DNA of 40,324 nt. Source: Scytonematopsis contorta HA4267-MV1. GTDB taxonomy: Bacteria > Cyanobacteriota > Cyanobacteriia > Cyanobacteriales > Nostocaceae. Of the stretch, positions 1 to 7,638 are shown one piece after another. Where the stretch lies: positions 1 to 40,324 of the forward strand of contig JAHHIC010000041.1 in the NCBI GenBank assembly GCA_019359035.1, written 5' to 3'. Both the position numbers and the translations under genes were made by a program. How positions within the stretch are numbered: the first letter of the stretch is position 1; each line of letters starts with the position of its first letter. The notes beneath the pieces are model-generated. The model did not search any database. It saw only the letters and a program-made list of their open reading frames with translations, and was not told the DNA's origin.

Positions 1-117
1 TTTTTCCCAATCCGAGTTGGGAATCTCAATTCCGTAAAAGATGCACAGAGTATCCATGCCTCTCAATCTACCACCAATTTGTACCTATTAGATGCGGTAA
101 CCAAAAAAATCCTGTGA
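1..117 (+). CDS. 3' end of an unidentified gene entering from the left
   Basis: Frame 1 is open from the first base to a TGA at 115-117 and gives a 38-residue tail of ordinary composition ending in TKKIL. No homology is recognisable from so short a piece. It may be the C-terminus of a gene lying mostly outside the window, or a chance open stretch. About 70 bases of AT-rich DNA separate it from the HicB gene. Confidence 0.3.
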   Translation, partial: FFPIRVGNLNSVKDAQSIHASQSTTNLYLLDAVTKKIL

Positions 118-189
118 ACGGTTACCTATAACTACATTAAATCGCTCGTAGAAATTATATGATAAATAGTAAGTTTAGTTTCAAAATAA

Positions 190-393
190 ATGAAAATTAA
201 AGCAGTTATTCATCCGGCTGAAGAAGGTGGCTATTGGGCAGAAGTTCCAGCCCTTCCTGGTTGCGTTACAGAAGGAGACACGATGGAAGAAGTGCTGGCA
301 AATTTGAAAGATGCAATTGAAGGATTGCTCGAAGTTGCAAATAGCAATCACTCACTTGAATCTCACGACCAAATTGTCGAGATTGCCGTATGA
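190..393 (+). CDS. HicB-family antitoxin (UPF0150-like), 67 aa
   Basis: The short protein begins MKIKAVIHPAEEGGYWAEVP and continues with PALPGCVTEGDTMEEVLANLKDA, the characteristic partial RNase-H-like fold of HicB: beta strands carrying a G-Y-W-A-E core, then a helix with the E-x-NLK-x-A-I pattern. HicB proteins normally neutralise the HicA mRNA interferase encoded next to them. No DNA-binding domain follows, so this is the short form. The stop codon overlaps an ATG (ATGA at 390-393) that opens a hicA-like frame, but that frame is destroyed (next entry), so this is probably an orphan antitoxin. The family call is secure; present function is inferred. Confidence 0.8.
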   Translation: MKIKAVIHPAEEGGYWAEVPALPGCVTEGDTMEEVLANLKDAIEGLLEVANSNHSLESHDQIVEIAV

Positions 394-454
394 AATCTGT
401 CTCTGGTAAAAATTTTGTCAGATTGTAGAACAAAGAGGTTGGATTTTGCAGAGT
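390..454 (+). pseudogene. hicA toxin remnant, frameshifted and truncated
   Basis: An ATG overlapping the hicB stop opens MKSVSGKNFV, the usual HicA N-terminus, but reaches TAG at 426-428. Another frame starting at 419 continues QIVEQRGWILQS, the expected next HicA segment (normally leading to the GSHHI motif), and is then cut off where the NmrA-like gene starts at 463. The catalytic histidine segment is absent. So hicA has suffered a frameshift and a 3' deletion. Alignment against intact cyanobacterial HicA would confirm the shift at about 417-421. Confidence 0.65.
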
Positions 455-462
455 AAGCTAGC

Positions 463-1320
463 ATGTTGAAAATTATGGTCACGGGTGCAACAGGTAATGT
501 TGGCTTTGAAGTAATTCGTTTACTGCAAGAGCACAATTGCCATATCTGTGCAGCAGTCAGAAACCCCAACCAAGCTAAACAACAAATTTTGGGTAACAAC
601 ATTGATTTTGTCCAGTTCGATTTTACTAATTCCGACACATGGACAAATGCTTTTGAAAAAGTCAACAAACTCTTTTTGGTTCGTCCACCCAACCTTGCTA
701 ATGTCCGTAAACAAATTGCCCCTGTGCTAAATGCTGCTAAACTTTCAGGGGTTGAGCAGGTCGTGTTTTTTTCAATACAGGGAGCCGAGCGTAATCGAAT
801 TGTGCCGCATTCAAAGATTGAACGCTACATCAACAAATTGGGTATTCCTGCCACTTTTTTACGCGCTGGTTTTTTCATGCAGAACCTCAGCACTGTACAC
901 CGAGAGGATATTAAAACCCGTGGTGAATTATTTATGCCAGCCGGGAAGGGTATAACAAGCTTCATTGATGTACGAGATATTGCTGCGGTTGCGGTGCGTG
1001 CTTTGATTGAAAATGGGCATTCTTCACGAGCTTACACCCTCACAGGTAGCGAAGCTTTGACCTATTACCAAGTTGCGGACATTTTTACAGAGGTTTTGGG
1101 TAAACCAATTCGTTACGCTAAACCGTCTGTGTTAAATTTTATTTTCCAAATGCGTGCTCGCGGTCTACCTATGAGTTATGTCCTGGTAATGGTAGGAATC
1201 TATACAACTGCGCGTCTAGGATTGGCTGGTAATATTACATCAGATGTAGAGCAATTACTTGGTCGTCCACCATTGACCATGCGACAGTATGTTGAAGACT
1301 ACCGACATCTTTGGCTATAA
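463..1320 (+). CDS. NmrA-like SDR-family NAD(P)-binding protein, 285 aa
   Basis: The protein opens with a Rossmann fold: beta1 KIMV and the dinucleotide loop T-G-A-T-G-N-V-G at residues 7-14. The Tyr/Lys pair of classical short-chain dehydrogenases is not evident, as in atypical SDRs of the NmrA/HSCARG group, which act as redox sensors or quinone and isoflavone-type reductases. The middle (HSKIERYINKLGIPATFLRAGFFMQNL) and the later F-I-D-V-R-D-I-A-A-V-A-V segment are typical of NmrA/YtfG-like proteins. Length suits the family. It starts 9 bases after the hicA remnant, so its promoter region may have been altered by that deletion. Substrate unknown. Confidence 0.85.
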   Translation: MLKIMVTGATGNVGFEVIRLLQEHNCHICAAVRNPNQAKQQILGNNIDFVQFDFTNSDTWTNAFEKVNKLFLVRPPNLANVRKQIAPVLNAAKLSGVEQVVFFSIQGAERNRIVPHSKIERYINKLGIPATFLRAGFFMQNLSTVHREDIKTRGELFMPAGKGITSFIDVRDIAAVAVRALIENGHSSRAYTLTGSEALTYYQVADIFTEVLGKPIRYAKPSVLNFIFQMRARGLPMSYVLVMVGIYTTARLGLAGNITSDVEQLLGRPPLTMRQYVEDYRHLWL

Positions 1321-1421
1321 ATTGGTTTGAAAAGTAAGGCTTGCAAGTAAGCCCAGTGGTAATAAATTATTCTAAGTTTGTAGTTGCGCTGTCTTCGCCA
1401 AAGCTCATTACAATCACATGC

Positions 1422-1479
1422 AATGGGTATTTTAGATTAATTTTATTATATGATAATTAGTAGGTTGAGTTAAAAAATG
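1422..1479. repeat. Degenerate copy of the hicB leader plus a 29-bp repeat
   Basis: Bases 1445-1479 resemble 154-192, the leader and start of hicB (ATTATATGATAAA.TAGTA, then AATGAAAATT), but the frame here stops at once (M-K-I-stop). Overlapping its left part, 1422-1450 matches 2828-2856 with a single mismatch (AATGGGTATTTTA followed by an AT-rich run). This looks like a duplicated promoter region left by local rearrangement. It lies in the 173-bp gap after the NmrA-like gene. Confidence 0.5.
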
Positions 1480-1493
1480 AAAATTTAAGCTTA

Positions 1494-1667
1494 ATGAATA
1501 TTGAAACAGCCAAAAAATATTACATAGCGAATAAGCAAGTACGGCATAAAACCCTTGGAATGCTGTTCATCGTCGATTTATATCCATCTCGACTTGACAG
1601 CGTGCGAGTAAAGTTTACGAGCGGAGTAGAAATGGATTGCCAGTTAGACTTTTTAGAAGCTGTATGA
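1494..1667 (+). CDS. Small hypothetical protein, 57 aa
   Basis: An ATG at 1494 opens a 57-residue frame (MNIETAKKYYIANKQ...) with a balanced, hydrophilic composition and a beta-rich second half, ending LDFLEAV. It lies 24 bases before the Uma2 gene on the same strand, so the two may be cotranscribed. I recognise no family. The minus-strand frame over the same bases looks less protein-like. It could be a genuine small gene or a remnant; conservation next to other Uma2 genes would decide. Confidence 0.4.
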   Translation: MNIETAKKYYIANKQVRHKTLGMLFIVDLYPSRLDSVRVKFTSGVEMDCQLDFLEAV

Positions 1668-1691
1668 AGCTTTATTATTTTAAGAACATTT

Positions 1692-2279
1692 ATGTCAATT
1701 TCTTCTGTTACAACCAAGCGTTTTACGATAGATGAATACCATCATCTAATTCAACTAGGGTTTCTGAAAGAAAACGACCGAGTAGAGTTAATTCGTGGAG
1801 AGTTAGTACAAATGGCAGCAAAAGGTACGCTCCACTCAGTTTGCAATACTAAATTATTTAGAGAACTGGAACGGTTAATAAATAATAATGCTGTAATACG
1901 CAGCCAAGAGCCGATTATTTTACCAGCAGATAGCGAACCTGAACCTGATGTAGTAATTGTGAGGGGAGAACCTGATGATTACCTATCAAATCATCCTTAT
2001 CCAGAAGATATTTTGCTAGTAATTGAAGTCTCCAACTCCACTTTAGATTACGACCAGACTGAAAAATTACGCTTATATGCAGAAAACCAAATTCAAAATT
2101 ACTGGATTGTTAATTTAGTAGCCAATCAACTTGAACGATATAATCAACCATATCAAGATAGTACAGGAAATTTTGGTTATCGTCTCAAAGAAATTTCTTT
2201 GCGAAATGAAACAATTTATTTGACTGCATTTCCTGATTTATTGCTTGATTTGAATGGGATTTTTCCATCTACTCCCTAA
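1692..2279 (+). CDS. Uma2-family (DUF820) putative endonuclease, 195 aa
   Basis: This is a PD-(D/E)xK-fold protein of the Uma2 family, hugely expanded in cyanobacteria and of unproven cellular role. The N-terminus (FTIDEYHHLIQLGFLKENDR) and VELIRGELV at 31-39 are typical. The catalytic-type residues are visible: D86 in S-E-P-E-P-D-V, E112 in L-V-I-E-V-S and K125 in the D-x-x-x-K helix, followed by the Y-W-I-V motif at 137-140. All conserved elements are present, so it is likely intact. It ends 16 bases before the convergent gene at 2296. Confidence 0.9.
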   Translation: MSISSVTTKRFTIDEYHHLIQLGFLKENDRVELIRGELVQMAAKGTLHSVCNTKLFRELERLINNNAVIRSQEPIILPADSEPEPDVVIVRGEPDDYLSNHPYPEDILLVIEVSNSTLDYDQTEKLRLYAENQIQNYWIVNLVANQLERYNQPYQDSTGNFGYRLKEISLRNETIYLTAFPDLLLDLNGIFPSTP

Positions 2280-2295
2280 CATAAAATCTGATTAT

Positions 2296-2817
2296 TCAGT
2301 GCAACAAATCCGTTTTCAAACCATTAATAAATATACTTACTATACCTTCATCGCCATTCCACTCGCCTCCTAAAAAGCTTGTTAAACATTGACAAATTTC
2401 CTCTTTTACTTCTTGTTCTGACATACCTTCAGTTGACGTTTCCTCATTTACAGAACTAGCCGAGCCAATATTTTCCACTTCGGGAATGCTAGGGATAATC
2501 TCAAAGTTTCCATTTGTGTAGCAAACAGAGTCTTTGTATCCCATTACAATTTTTAGATAAGCTCCCTGTAAACTTGCTTGGCGTATTACACCAAACTCTT
2601 GACTCATAGATTCCCCAAAATACCGTTCCCAGTTTTTAAGAAGCTCTGATTCTTCTTTAATTTGCTTGTACTTTAAATTTTCCAAGTCTTGAATTTGATA
2701 CTTAATCCCAAGTTGGATAACATCTGCAACACTAATACCTGTTTTTCTTGCTACCTGCTTTAAGAGTTTATCTTCTGACTCTGTAAGTCTAATTTGATAC
2801 TGTTTTTCTCTTTTCAT
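2296..2817 (-). CDS. Ribbon-helix-helix-like hypothetical protein, 173 aa
   Basis: I take the start at the ATG ending at 2817 (MKREKQYQIRLTESEDKLL...); the frame stays open upstream to 2910, but that extension is AT-rich and implausible. The first 45 residues, with a basic beta strand (K-Q-Y-Q-I-R-L) and two helices (KLLKQVARKTGISVADVIQLGI), look like a ribbon-helix-helix DNA-binding or antitoxin-type domain. The rest is unrecognised and partly acidic. It lies 79 bases downstream of the phosphotransferase gene on the same strand and converges with Uma2. The name rests on the N-terminus only. Confidence 0.6.
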   Translation of the reverse strand: MKREKQYQIRLTESEDKLLKQVARKTGISVADVIQLGIKYQIQDLENLKYKQIKEESELLKNWERYFGESMSQEFGVIRQASLQGAYLKIVMGYKDSVCYTNGNFEIIPSIPEVENIGSASSVNEETSTEGMSEQEVKEEICQCLTSFLGGEWNGDEGIVSIFINGLKTDLLH

Positions 2818-2896
2818 TTGGGTATCTAATGGGTATTTTATATTAATTTTATTATAAGTAGAGTTTAAAAAAAAATTAAAATATTGATACTTAACG

Positions 2897-3925
2897 TCAT
2901 GTAGGAACAATATAGCTCAGGAGAAAATCGGTATTTTTCTCCAGCCATTTTTCCAGTAAAACTGTGTTTACCACTGTATCAACAATGCTTTGCTGAGTTG
3001 TTTTACCCTCAAGAAACCAGCCAGTCCAGTAAACGATGCAGCTAGCTCTCTGTAAACGCCAAACTAATTTCAGAGCATCTATCTCCGATTGCGTAAAGAA
3101 AATATGCTCCCGATACCCTGCACTAAAAGCCTGCACAAACTCCCAACGAGGTACTTCCTTCCAGGGAAACCGAGCAAAGTGGTCAAGTGCTGCAATGTAA
3201 TCTATTAAGCGTAAATCAAAAGTCGCAAACTCAAAGTCTAAAACTCCTATTAAACGATTATCGCTCAGCAAAACATTAGGATAAAGATAATCTGCATGAG
3301 TTGTTTGAACTGGAAGCATTTTATATAAATTAGACGCTGCTTCAATTACTTCTACCAAAGTTTTAGTAATTTGCTGTTGCAGTGTTGGCTCTAATTTAAG
3401 TAACTGTGGCACATCAAGCGGCTTTGTTACCAATGGATGAATATTATTTAAGTCACCCCATGCAGGTAATTGAGCCATTTCTCCTTTTGGGTCAAATCCA
3501 GCTAAAGCGTGATGAAGTTCTCCCAGTGCTTTACCCACAGCATAAACGTGGTCAATATTATCACGATTTGCAGCTTGACCTTCAATAAAAGGAAGAAGAG
3601 AAACACGCAATTGGGAGTTATTTTGATTGACTTGAAATAATGTTTCACCCAACCGGGTTGGTATAGGAGTTGGAACTGCAAATGATAAATCACACGATTG
3701 CAGGCATTTCAGTAGTGAATGCTCGTAATTAATTTGCGCTGTTTTTGTAGAGTCATTGTATAGCTTTAAGACAAACTTACCAGCCTGTGCTTCCATAAAA
3801 AAGGTTGTGTTGACTGTACCCTGATTGGTCGGTTGAACTTTTACATTACCAAGAAATGACCACTCAGCAAGCAGTTCAACTACATCTTGCTGGGATAACT
3901 GAAAATTTTTAGGCTGTTCCACCAC
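2897..3925 (-). CDS. Phosphotransferase of the APH / homoserine-kinase-II fold
   Basis: In the open frame that begins at 3955, the N-lobe has the G-T-V-N-T-T-F loop and an ATP lysine in F-V-L-K-L (residue 64). The C-lobe has the Brenner-type catalytic loop H220-A-D222-x-x-x-P-N227 and the metal-binding D240-F-E242, so the enzyme should transfer ATP phosphate to a small molecule. The sequence resembles homoserine kinase type II and choline-kinase-like proteins, but substrate cannot be read from it. A GTG at 3925 with GAGG nine bases upstream is a better start than the TTG/ATG at 3955/3952, which has no Shine-Dalgarno sequence. Neighbours do not suggest a pathway. Confidence 0.82.
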   Translation of the reverse strand: MVEQPKNFQLSQQDVVELLAEWSFLGNVKVQPTNQGTVNTTFFMEAQAGKFVLKLYNDSTKTAQINYEHSLLKCLQSCDLSFAVPTPIPTRLGETLFQVNQNNSQLRVSLLPFIEGQAANRDNIDHVYAVGKALGELHHALAGFDPKGEMAQLPAWGDLNNIHPLVTKPLDVPQLLKLEPTLQQQITKTLVEVIEAASNLYKMLPVQTTHADYLYPNVLLSDNRLIGVLDFEFATFDLRLIDYIAALDHFARFPWKEVPRWEFVQAFSAGYREHIFFTQSEIDALKLVWRLQRASCIVYWTGWFLEGKTTQQSIVDTVVNTVLLEKWLEKNTDFLLSYIVPT

Positions 3926-4035
3926 TATACAAAACCTCAAAGACAGGCACATCAAAGGAAATTATTACGGTATTCCCCACCTGTTTAGTACGGTTTACTA
4001 CATCCTCCATTTATGTCAAGTAGCTGCAATATATA

Positions 4036-4063
4036 TTTACATAACTTAAAAATAAGTTACATA
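4036..4063 (+). promoter_or_regulatory. Paired HLR1-like octamers upstream of the Hlip gene
   Basis: TTTACATA (4036-4043) and GTTACATA (4056-4063) both fit the octamer (G/T)TTACA(T/A)(T/A) of HLR1, the binding site of the light regulator RpaB. Canonical HLR1 has 2 bases between octamers; here there are 12, one helical turn more, so both halves stay on the same face of the DNA. The second octamer ends 21 bases before the Hlip start. The same pair and spacing occur upstream of psaA. Confidence 0.5.
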
Positions 4064-4084
4064 AGACAAAGCGAGGAAGGGAAG

Positions 4085-4297
4085 ATGACAAGCAAAAGCT
4101 TTACAATTAACGAACGCGGACAACTCAACAGCTTTGCAATTGAACCAAAGCTTTATGTAGACACGACCCCACGCACTGGTTTTACCGAATATGCAGAAAA
4201 ATTGAATGGTCGTTTAGCGATGATTGGCTTTGTTTCACTGATTGCATTGGAAGTCCTCACCGGACATGGTTTGATTGGATGGTTGACTGGTCTGTAA
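4085..4297 (+). CDS. hli: High-light-inducible protein (Hlip/SCP), 70 aa
   Basis: A one-helix chlorophyll-binding thylakoid protein. The diagnostic E[11 protein letters not shown] motif lies in the membrane helix and is followed by [15 protein letters not shown]. Hlips bind chlorophyll and carotenoid and protect photosystem assembly under light stress. The start is ATG 4085, preceded by GAGGAAGGGAAG; the open frame from 4013 upstream is leader. The N-terminal extension ([20 protein letters not shown]) is typical of cyanobacterial Hlips. HLR1-like octamers sit just upstream. It is followed by a second small membrane protein, possibly cotranscribed. Confidence 0.93.
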   Translation: MTSKSFTINERGQLNSFAIEPKLYVDTTPRTGFTEYAEKLNGRLAMIGFVSLIALEVLTGHGLIGWLTGL

Positions 4298-4310
4298 AAG
4301 ATTTTTGATA

Positions 4311-4351
4311 GTTGACTGTTGACTGCTGACGATTGACTGTTGACTGTTGAG
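4311..4351. repeat. Heptamer tandem repeat (TTGACTG type)
   Basis: Imperfect tandem copies of GTTGACT/TTGACTG fill the gap between the Hlip gene and the next small gene. Arrays of the same heptamer recur at about 24898-24933 and, inverted, at 25160-25206. They correspond to the short tandemly repeated sequences known from filamentous cyanobacteria. Confidence 0.75.
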
Positions 4352-4396
4352 GCTAAAAGAGTAATTAACAACACAAAAGAATTGAAGAGGAAAATT

Positions 4397-4636
4397 ATGA
4401 GAACTGATTTTGATTTCCCCAAAAAAGACTTAATCGGACCAGTTGTATTCCGTCCCAGTTTTGCTAATGGTGAGAAGATTAATATAAATCAAGCTTGGTC
4501 ATTGTTTTTTACAGCAGGGCAGGATGATAATATATTGGGGCAACAAGTAGAATTAGGTAGGTTTTTTAGTAATTTATTAATTGCTGTTGGAGTAACCGGA
4601 ACGCTTTTAGCAGCCTACCTCAAGAACTTTGCATAA
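4397..4636 (+). CDS. Small single-pass membrane protein after the Hlip gene, 79 aa
   Basis: Start chosen at ATG 4397, preceded by GAAGAGG; the frame is open from 4340, but that part is heptamer repeat and leader. The soluble N-terminus (MRTDFDFPKKDLIGPVVFRP...) precedes one C-terminal membrane helix, FFSNLLIAVGVTGTLLAAYL at about 56-75. The chlorophyll-binding E-x-x-N-G-R motif is absent, so it is not an Hlip. I do not recognise the family. Position between the Hlip gene and a terminator suggests co-expression and perhaps a thylakoid or light-stress role; this is inference from context. Confidence 0.7.
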   Translation: MRTDFDFPKKDLIGPVVFRPSFANGEKININQAWSLFFTAGQDDNILGQQVELGRFFSNLLIAVGVTGTLLAAYLKNFA

Positions 4637-4667
4637 AGCTTGAGCGATGTATTTTAATTCCAAAAAT

Positions 4668-4701
4668 AGAAGTCTTGGTTCCGTAGACCAAAGCTTCTTT
4701 T
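4668..4701 (+). terminator. Rho-independent terminator after the Hlip pair
   Basis: AGAAG-TC-TTGGT (4668-4679) pairs with ACCAA-AG-CTTCT (4687-4698) around a 7-base loop, with one mismatch and one wobble, and a short T run follows. It is 32 bases past the stop of the small membrane protein. Confidence 0.65.
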
Positions 4702-4736
4702 CACATTTGGAAATGATTTTATGATATGTAAAGTCT

Positions 4737-5345
4737 CTACGCTAAACTACGCCACAAATACCAAGAAGCAATTGTCCGGTAAGGCTTCCACGGTTCTCCA
4801 AATTTTTCCACCAATTTCTTATCTGGTAACTCAGATAACCCATAAACTTTACGAATTCCCGCTCTAATCCCTAAGTCATCAACTGGCAATACATCCCAAC
4901 GATGCAGACGAAAAATTAACAACATCTGTACCGTCCAACGTCCAATTCCTTTAACTGGGATGAGTGTCTGAATGATTTTTTCATCATCCATTGTTTCCAA
5001 CTCAGTCAAGGTTGGCAAATCAGTAAGTACCTTTTGTGCTAAATCTTTTATATAAATAATCTTGGAACGAGATATACCTGCTTCTCTGATTATTTCATCT
5101 GGTGTATCTAATATATCTTGCGCGGTTATAAGTGGTTTGTCTGAATAAAGTGCTAAAAAACGACGATGAATTGTACCAGCAGCTTTTCCCGAAAGTTGCT
5201 GATAGATAATAGAACGACATAAAGAGGATAGCAAATCTCCTGTTTGCTGTTGCTGGTATAACGTACATAAGCCAACTTGGTCAATTAAATCAGCTAAAAT
5301 AGAATCAGATTTTTTCAGATTAACTAGAGCAATCTCATAATCCAT
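4737..5345 (-). CDS. alkA: DNA-3-methyladenine glycosylase II (AlkA-like, HhH-GPD)
   Basis: A monofunctional glycosylase that excises alkylated bases and starts base excision repair. The helix-hairpin-helix is L-I-P-V-K-G-I-G-R-W-T-V-Q at about 128-140, and the Asp pair D156-D157 in L-P-V-D-D-L-G-I matches the catalytic Asp region of AlkA. Residues 43-60 (CRSIIYQQLSGKAAGTIH) form the usual family motif. At 202 aa it is the short form without the N-terminal AlkA domain, and without iron-sulfur cysteines, which excludes the Nth/MutY groups. It stands alone on its strand; start and length fit homologues. Confidence 0.88.
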   Translation of the reverse strand: MDYEIALVNLKKSDSILADLIDQVGLCTLYQQQQTGDLLSSLCRSIIYQQLSGKAAGTIHRRFLALYSDKPLITAQDILDTPDEIIREAGISRSKIIYIKDLAQKVLTDLPTLTELETMDDEKIIQTLIPVKGIGRWTVQMLLIFRLHRWDVLPVDDLGIRAGIRKVYGLSELPDKKLVEKFGEPWKPYRTIASWYLWRSLA

Positions 5346-5456
5346 ATTACTTACTTCTTCTTAAGCTTCCTCACCAATTATATTTTAATAATTTGATGTT
5401 ATAACTATGAACAACAACAGTGCTAAAGCCTTTCAATTATTTGTACATAAAAACAT

Positions 5457-6167
5457 CTAAGGAACTATTTCCACAATTGTTCCCACCTTGACCCACTGAT
5501 ATATTTCCTCAACATCTTTATTTTTTAGTGAAGGACAACCCAAAGTCCAATTATTGCGAGCATCAATTGCGTTATCCCCATCTTCCGGAACCCCGTGGAT
5601 ACCAACTTCACCCCCAATAGAATCAGACCAAGCAACTTTACCATTAGATTTTGCTTGAAATTTTGCTTGAAAGTGCTTTCTCCAAGAACTGGGATTGGGA
5701 TAATTCAGCCAAATAAATTTTGACCATACCGGATGTGGGTAAAGGTCACGAACTCGTAAAATACCTTCTGGTGTTTTTTTATCTCCTTCCTTAAACTTAT
5801 CACCTGTTGGATTACCACCAAAAACCACTGGATAAGATTTGATGGGTTTCAAATCGTAATAAACCGTTAATCTATGTTTAGATTTTTCAATCAGAAGGGA
5901 AATTTTTTGTTTATCAATAGTAGTTATCAGTAGCTCCGGTAGAGGTTTATTATAATTCAGCAGTTCCTTTGCTACTGGAGGGGTATGAAGTTTTTCTTCT
6001 GCTGGACAACCTTGTAAACACAAAACCTCCGGAATTTCTGCGATTGCAAAAATAAAGCCCCGTCGCACTAAAAACCAGTAAAGTATTGATAAGGCGAAAG
6101 CTAACAATAGAGCTATATATATAATACGATATTTACCGCTTATAGGGCTAATAGGTACTTTAGACAT
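5457..6167 (-). CDS. Membrane-anchored L,D-transpeptidase (YkuD/ErfK fold)
   Basis: An N-terminal membrane helix at about 14-34 (a signal anchor) exports a YkuD catalytic domain to the periplasm, where the family makes or edits 3-3 peptidoglycan crosslinks or attaches proteins to the wall. The catalytic region shows H191-G192 in V-G-I-H-G-V-P and C211 in T-L-G-C-P-S-L, followed by N-K-D-V-E-E-I-Y. The usual S-x-G-C-I/V-R-M motif is here TLGCPSLKN, so the Arg common after the Cys is replaced; family variants with this are frequent in cyanobacteria. Strand-forming segments (ISLLIEKSKHRLTVYYD) begin the fold. Confidence 0.87.
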   Translation of the reverse strand: MSKVPISPISGKYRIIYIALLLAFALSILYWFLVRRGFIFAIAEIPEVLCLQGCPAEEKLHTPPVAKELLNYNKPLPELLITTIDKQKISLLIEKSKHRLTVYYDLKPIKSYPVVFGGNPTGDKFKEGDKKTPEGILRVRDLYPHPVWSKFIWLNYPNPSSWRKHFQAKFQAKSNGKVAWSDSIGGEVGIHGVPEDGDNAIDARNNWTLGCPSLKNKDVEEIYQWVKVGTIVEIVP

Positions 6168-6192
6168 TGGGTTTATAAATAAAATGTTTAGT

Positions 6193-6470
6193 TTACCACA
6201 AGCCAGTGACTAAAGTCACTGTCTAAAAGCTGAAGTCCTCTAAAGAGGACTAGTAGAGCATCATATTTTTGGGAGTATCTTAAATTGTGTAAAATGTTTG
6301 TATTTGTTTTTGATGTATTACTCAGTCCTCTTTAGAGGACTTGTAGAGCATCATATTTTTGGGAGTATCTTAAATTGTGTAAAATATTTGTATTTGTTTT
6401 TGATGTATTACTCAGTCCTCTTTTAGAGGACTTTAGCTTTTAGACAGTGACTTTAGTCACTGGCTTCTGG
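6193..6470. repeat. Twin-hairpin element, copy 1 (with duplicated core)
   Basis: The left arm has two hairpins in series: CAGTGACTAAAGTCACTG, then after CTAAAAGCTGA an AGTCCTCTAAAGAGGACT hairpin. The right arm is their inverted repeat (AGTCCTCTTTTAGAGGACT, then TTAGCTTTTAGACAGTGAC onward). Between them a core (TAGAGCATCATATTTTTGGG..., about 6245-6334) is repeated with a 90-base period at 6335-6424, separated by another copy of the inner hairpin. The whole element can fold as one large stem. It fills the gap between the transpeptidase and REC-CHAT genes. Related elements: 11766-11997 and 18912-19064. Confidence 0.85.
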
Positions 6471-6479
6471 CTTCCGATA

Positions 6480-7532
6480 TTAATGATGCGTGATATTCTC
6501 TTTATAAACACCTTCTAAAAACACGGGAGTTAAATGTTCAGGAATTCCTTCTAACTGGATAACATTGCACCCAAGCTTATAAGCAAACTCGAAGGATTCT
6601 CCAGCACCCAGCGCACAATAAAAGCCCGTTGCAAATTTAATTGCGGCTTTATCACCAATCGCTTTATTCATTCCGATTACGTAGGGAATATGTTTAGCGA
6701 TTGCCTTTGCTTGAATTTCTGAATAACAAGCGTTGAGAACAACACACTCAATGTGACGAGCAAATAACTCAAACAGTTTAGCTAGAGCTTCTGTGTCCAC
6801 CAACCGCATATTCCCGGTTTCGTCTTCCAAAACTAGACCATCATCACCAGTACCATGACCGCTAAAGTGAACAATTTGTGGCTTAAAGTCCAACAACGAT
6901 TGATAAATATCTTGAGTTCGGACAGCCCAGCGCTGCTTGAGTTCAAATTGCGAGCGACATGAAGCACGTTGCAATTCTATATCAATTTCCCGCACTTCTT
7001 TATCAAGCCGTAAGGATGTAGTTGTGTTTGGGTTGGCCGCTAAAATCAGAATTCTTTTAACTACAGTATCATCGCTCAAAATATTTGGAAGTTTTTCGGG
7101 AATTGGTAATGATTGGAGTTGTTGTTGCAAAAGGTCTTGGACTTTTGTAATAAATCTATTTACATCAATGTTACTTTTTTTGAAGTAGCCACGTATTTGG
7201 TTGTTTTCATATAAATTACTAACATCTTGAGTATTTATCACTGGTGTTCCACTAACCACGATAACTGGGATATCTTTTTTACTTGCTTCAGAAACAAGAT
7301 GCATCCCCAATTTTGTAGAAACAGCAGTGGGAGAATTTTCTAGACCAATATCAGTGACTAGTAAATCCCAATCACTTTCCCTAAGGTATTGGTAAGCTTC
7401 TTTAAAATTATTAACTACTTTTATTGTATCTTCTGGGTGACCAATGCCTTTCAAAGCATCATTAATTTTATCTCTGAGTATGTCTTGCCAAATTGACTCG
7501 TCCTCGACTAAAAGAATTCTTAGAGATGTCAT
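6480..7532 (-). CDS. Response regulator with CHAT caspase-like output, 350 aa
   Basis: Residues 5-137 form a receiver domain: acidic E10-D11, the phospho-acceptor D61 in L-V-T-D-I-G-L, S94 in V-V-S-G, and K118 in G-Y-F-K-K. Residues about 158-345 form a CHAT peptidase domain: RILILAANP entry strand, catalytic H226 in H-F-S-G-H-G and catalytic C269 in V-L-N-A-C-Y-S. So phosphorylation would be expected to gate a caspase-like protease rather than DNA binding. It follows the large GAF kinase by 106 bases on the same strand, a likely cognate pair. Targets are unknown. The domain calls are firm; the signalling logic is inferred. Confidence 0.9.
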   Translation of the reverse strand: MTSLRILLVEDESIWQDILRDKINDALKGIGHPEDTIKVVNNFKEAYQYLRESDWDLLVTDIGLENSPTAVSTKLGMHLVSEASKKDIPVIVVSGTPVINTQDVSNLYENNQIRGYFKKSNIDVNRFITKVQDLLQQQLQSLPIPEKLPNILSDDTVVKRILILAANPNTTTSLRLDKEVREIDIELQRASCRSQFELKQRWAVRTQDIYQSLLDFKPQIVHFSGHGTGDDGLVLEDETGNMRLVDTEALAKLFELFARHIECVVLNACYSEIQAKAIAKHIPYVIGMNKAIGDKAAIKFATGFYCALGAGESFEFAYKLGCNVIQLEGIPEHLTPVFLEGVYKENITHH

Positions 7533-7638
7533 AAAATTTTGGATTTTTTATTTTTTATTTTGGAAACTTATACAAATGAATTTTATGAGGCTAAATCACT
7601 TTTATTTTACTAGTATTAGCTCTCATTTGCTCAACAGC

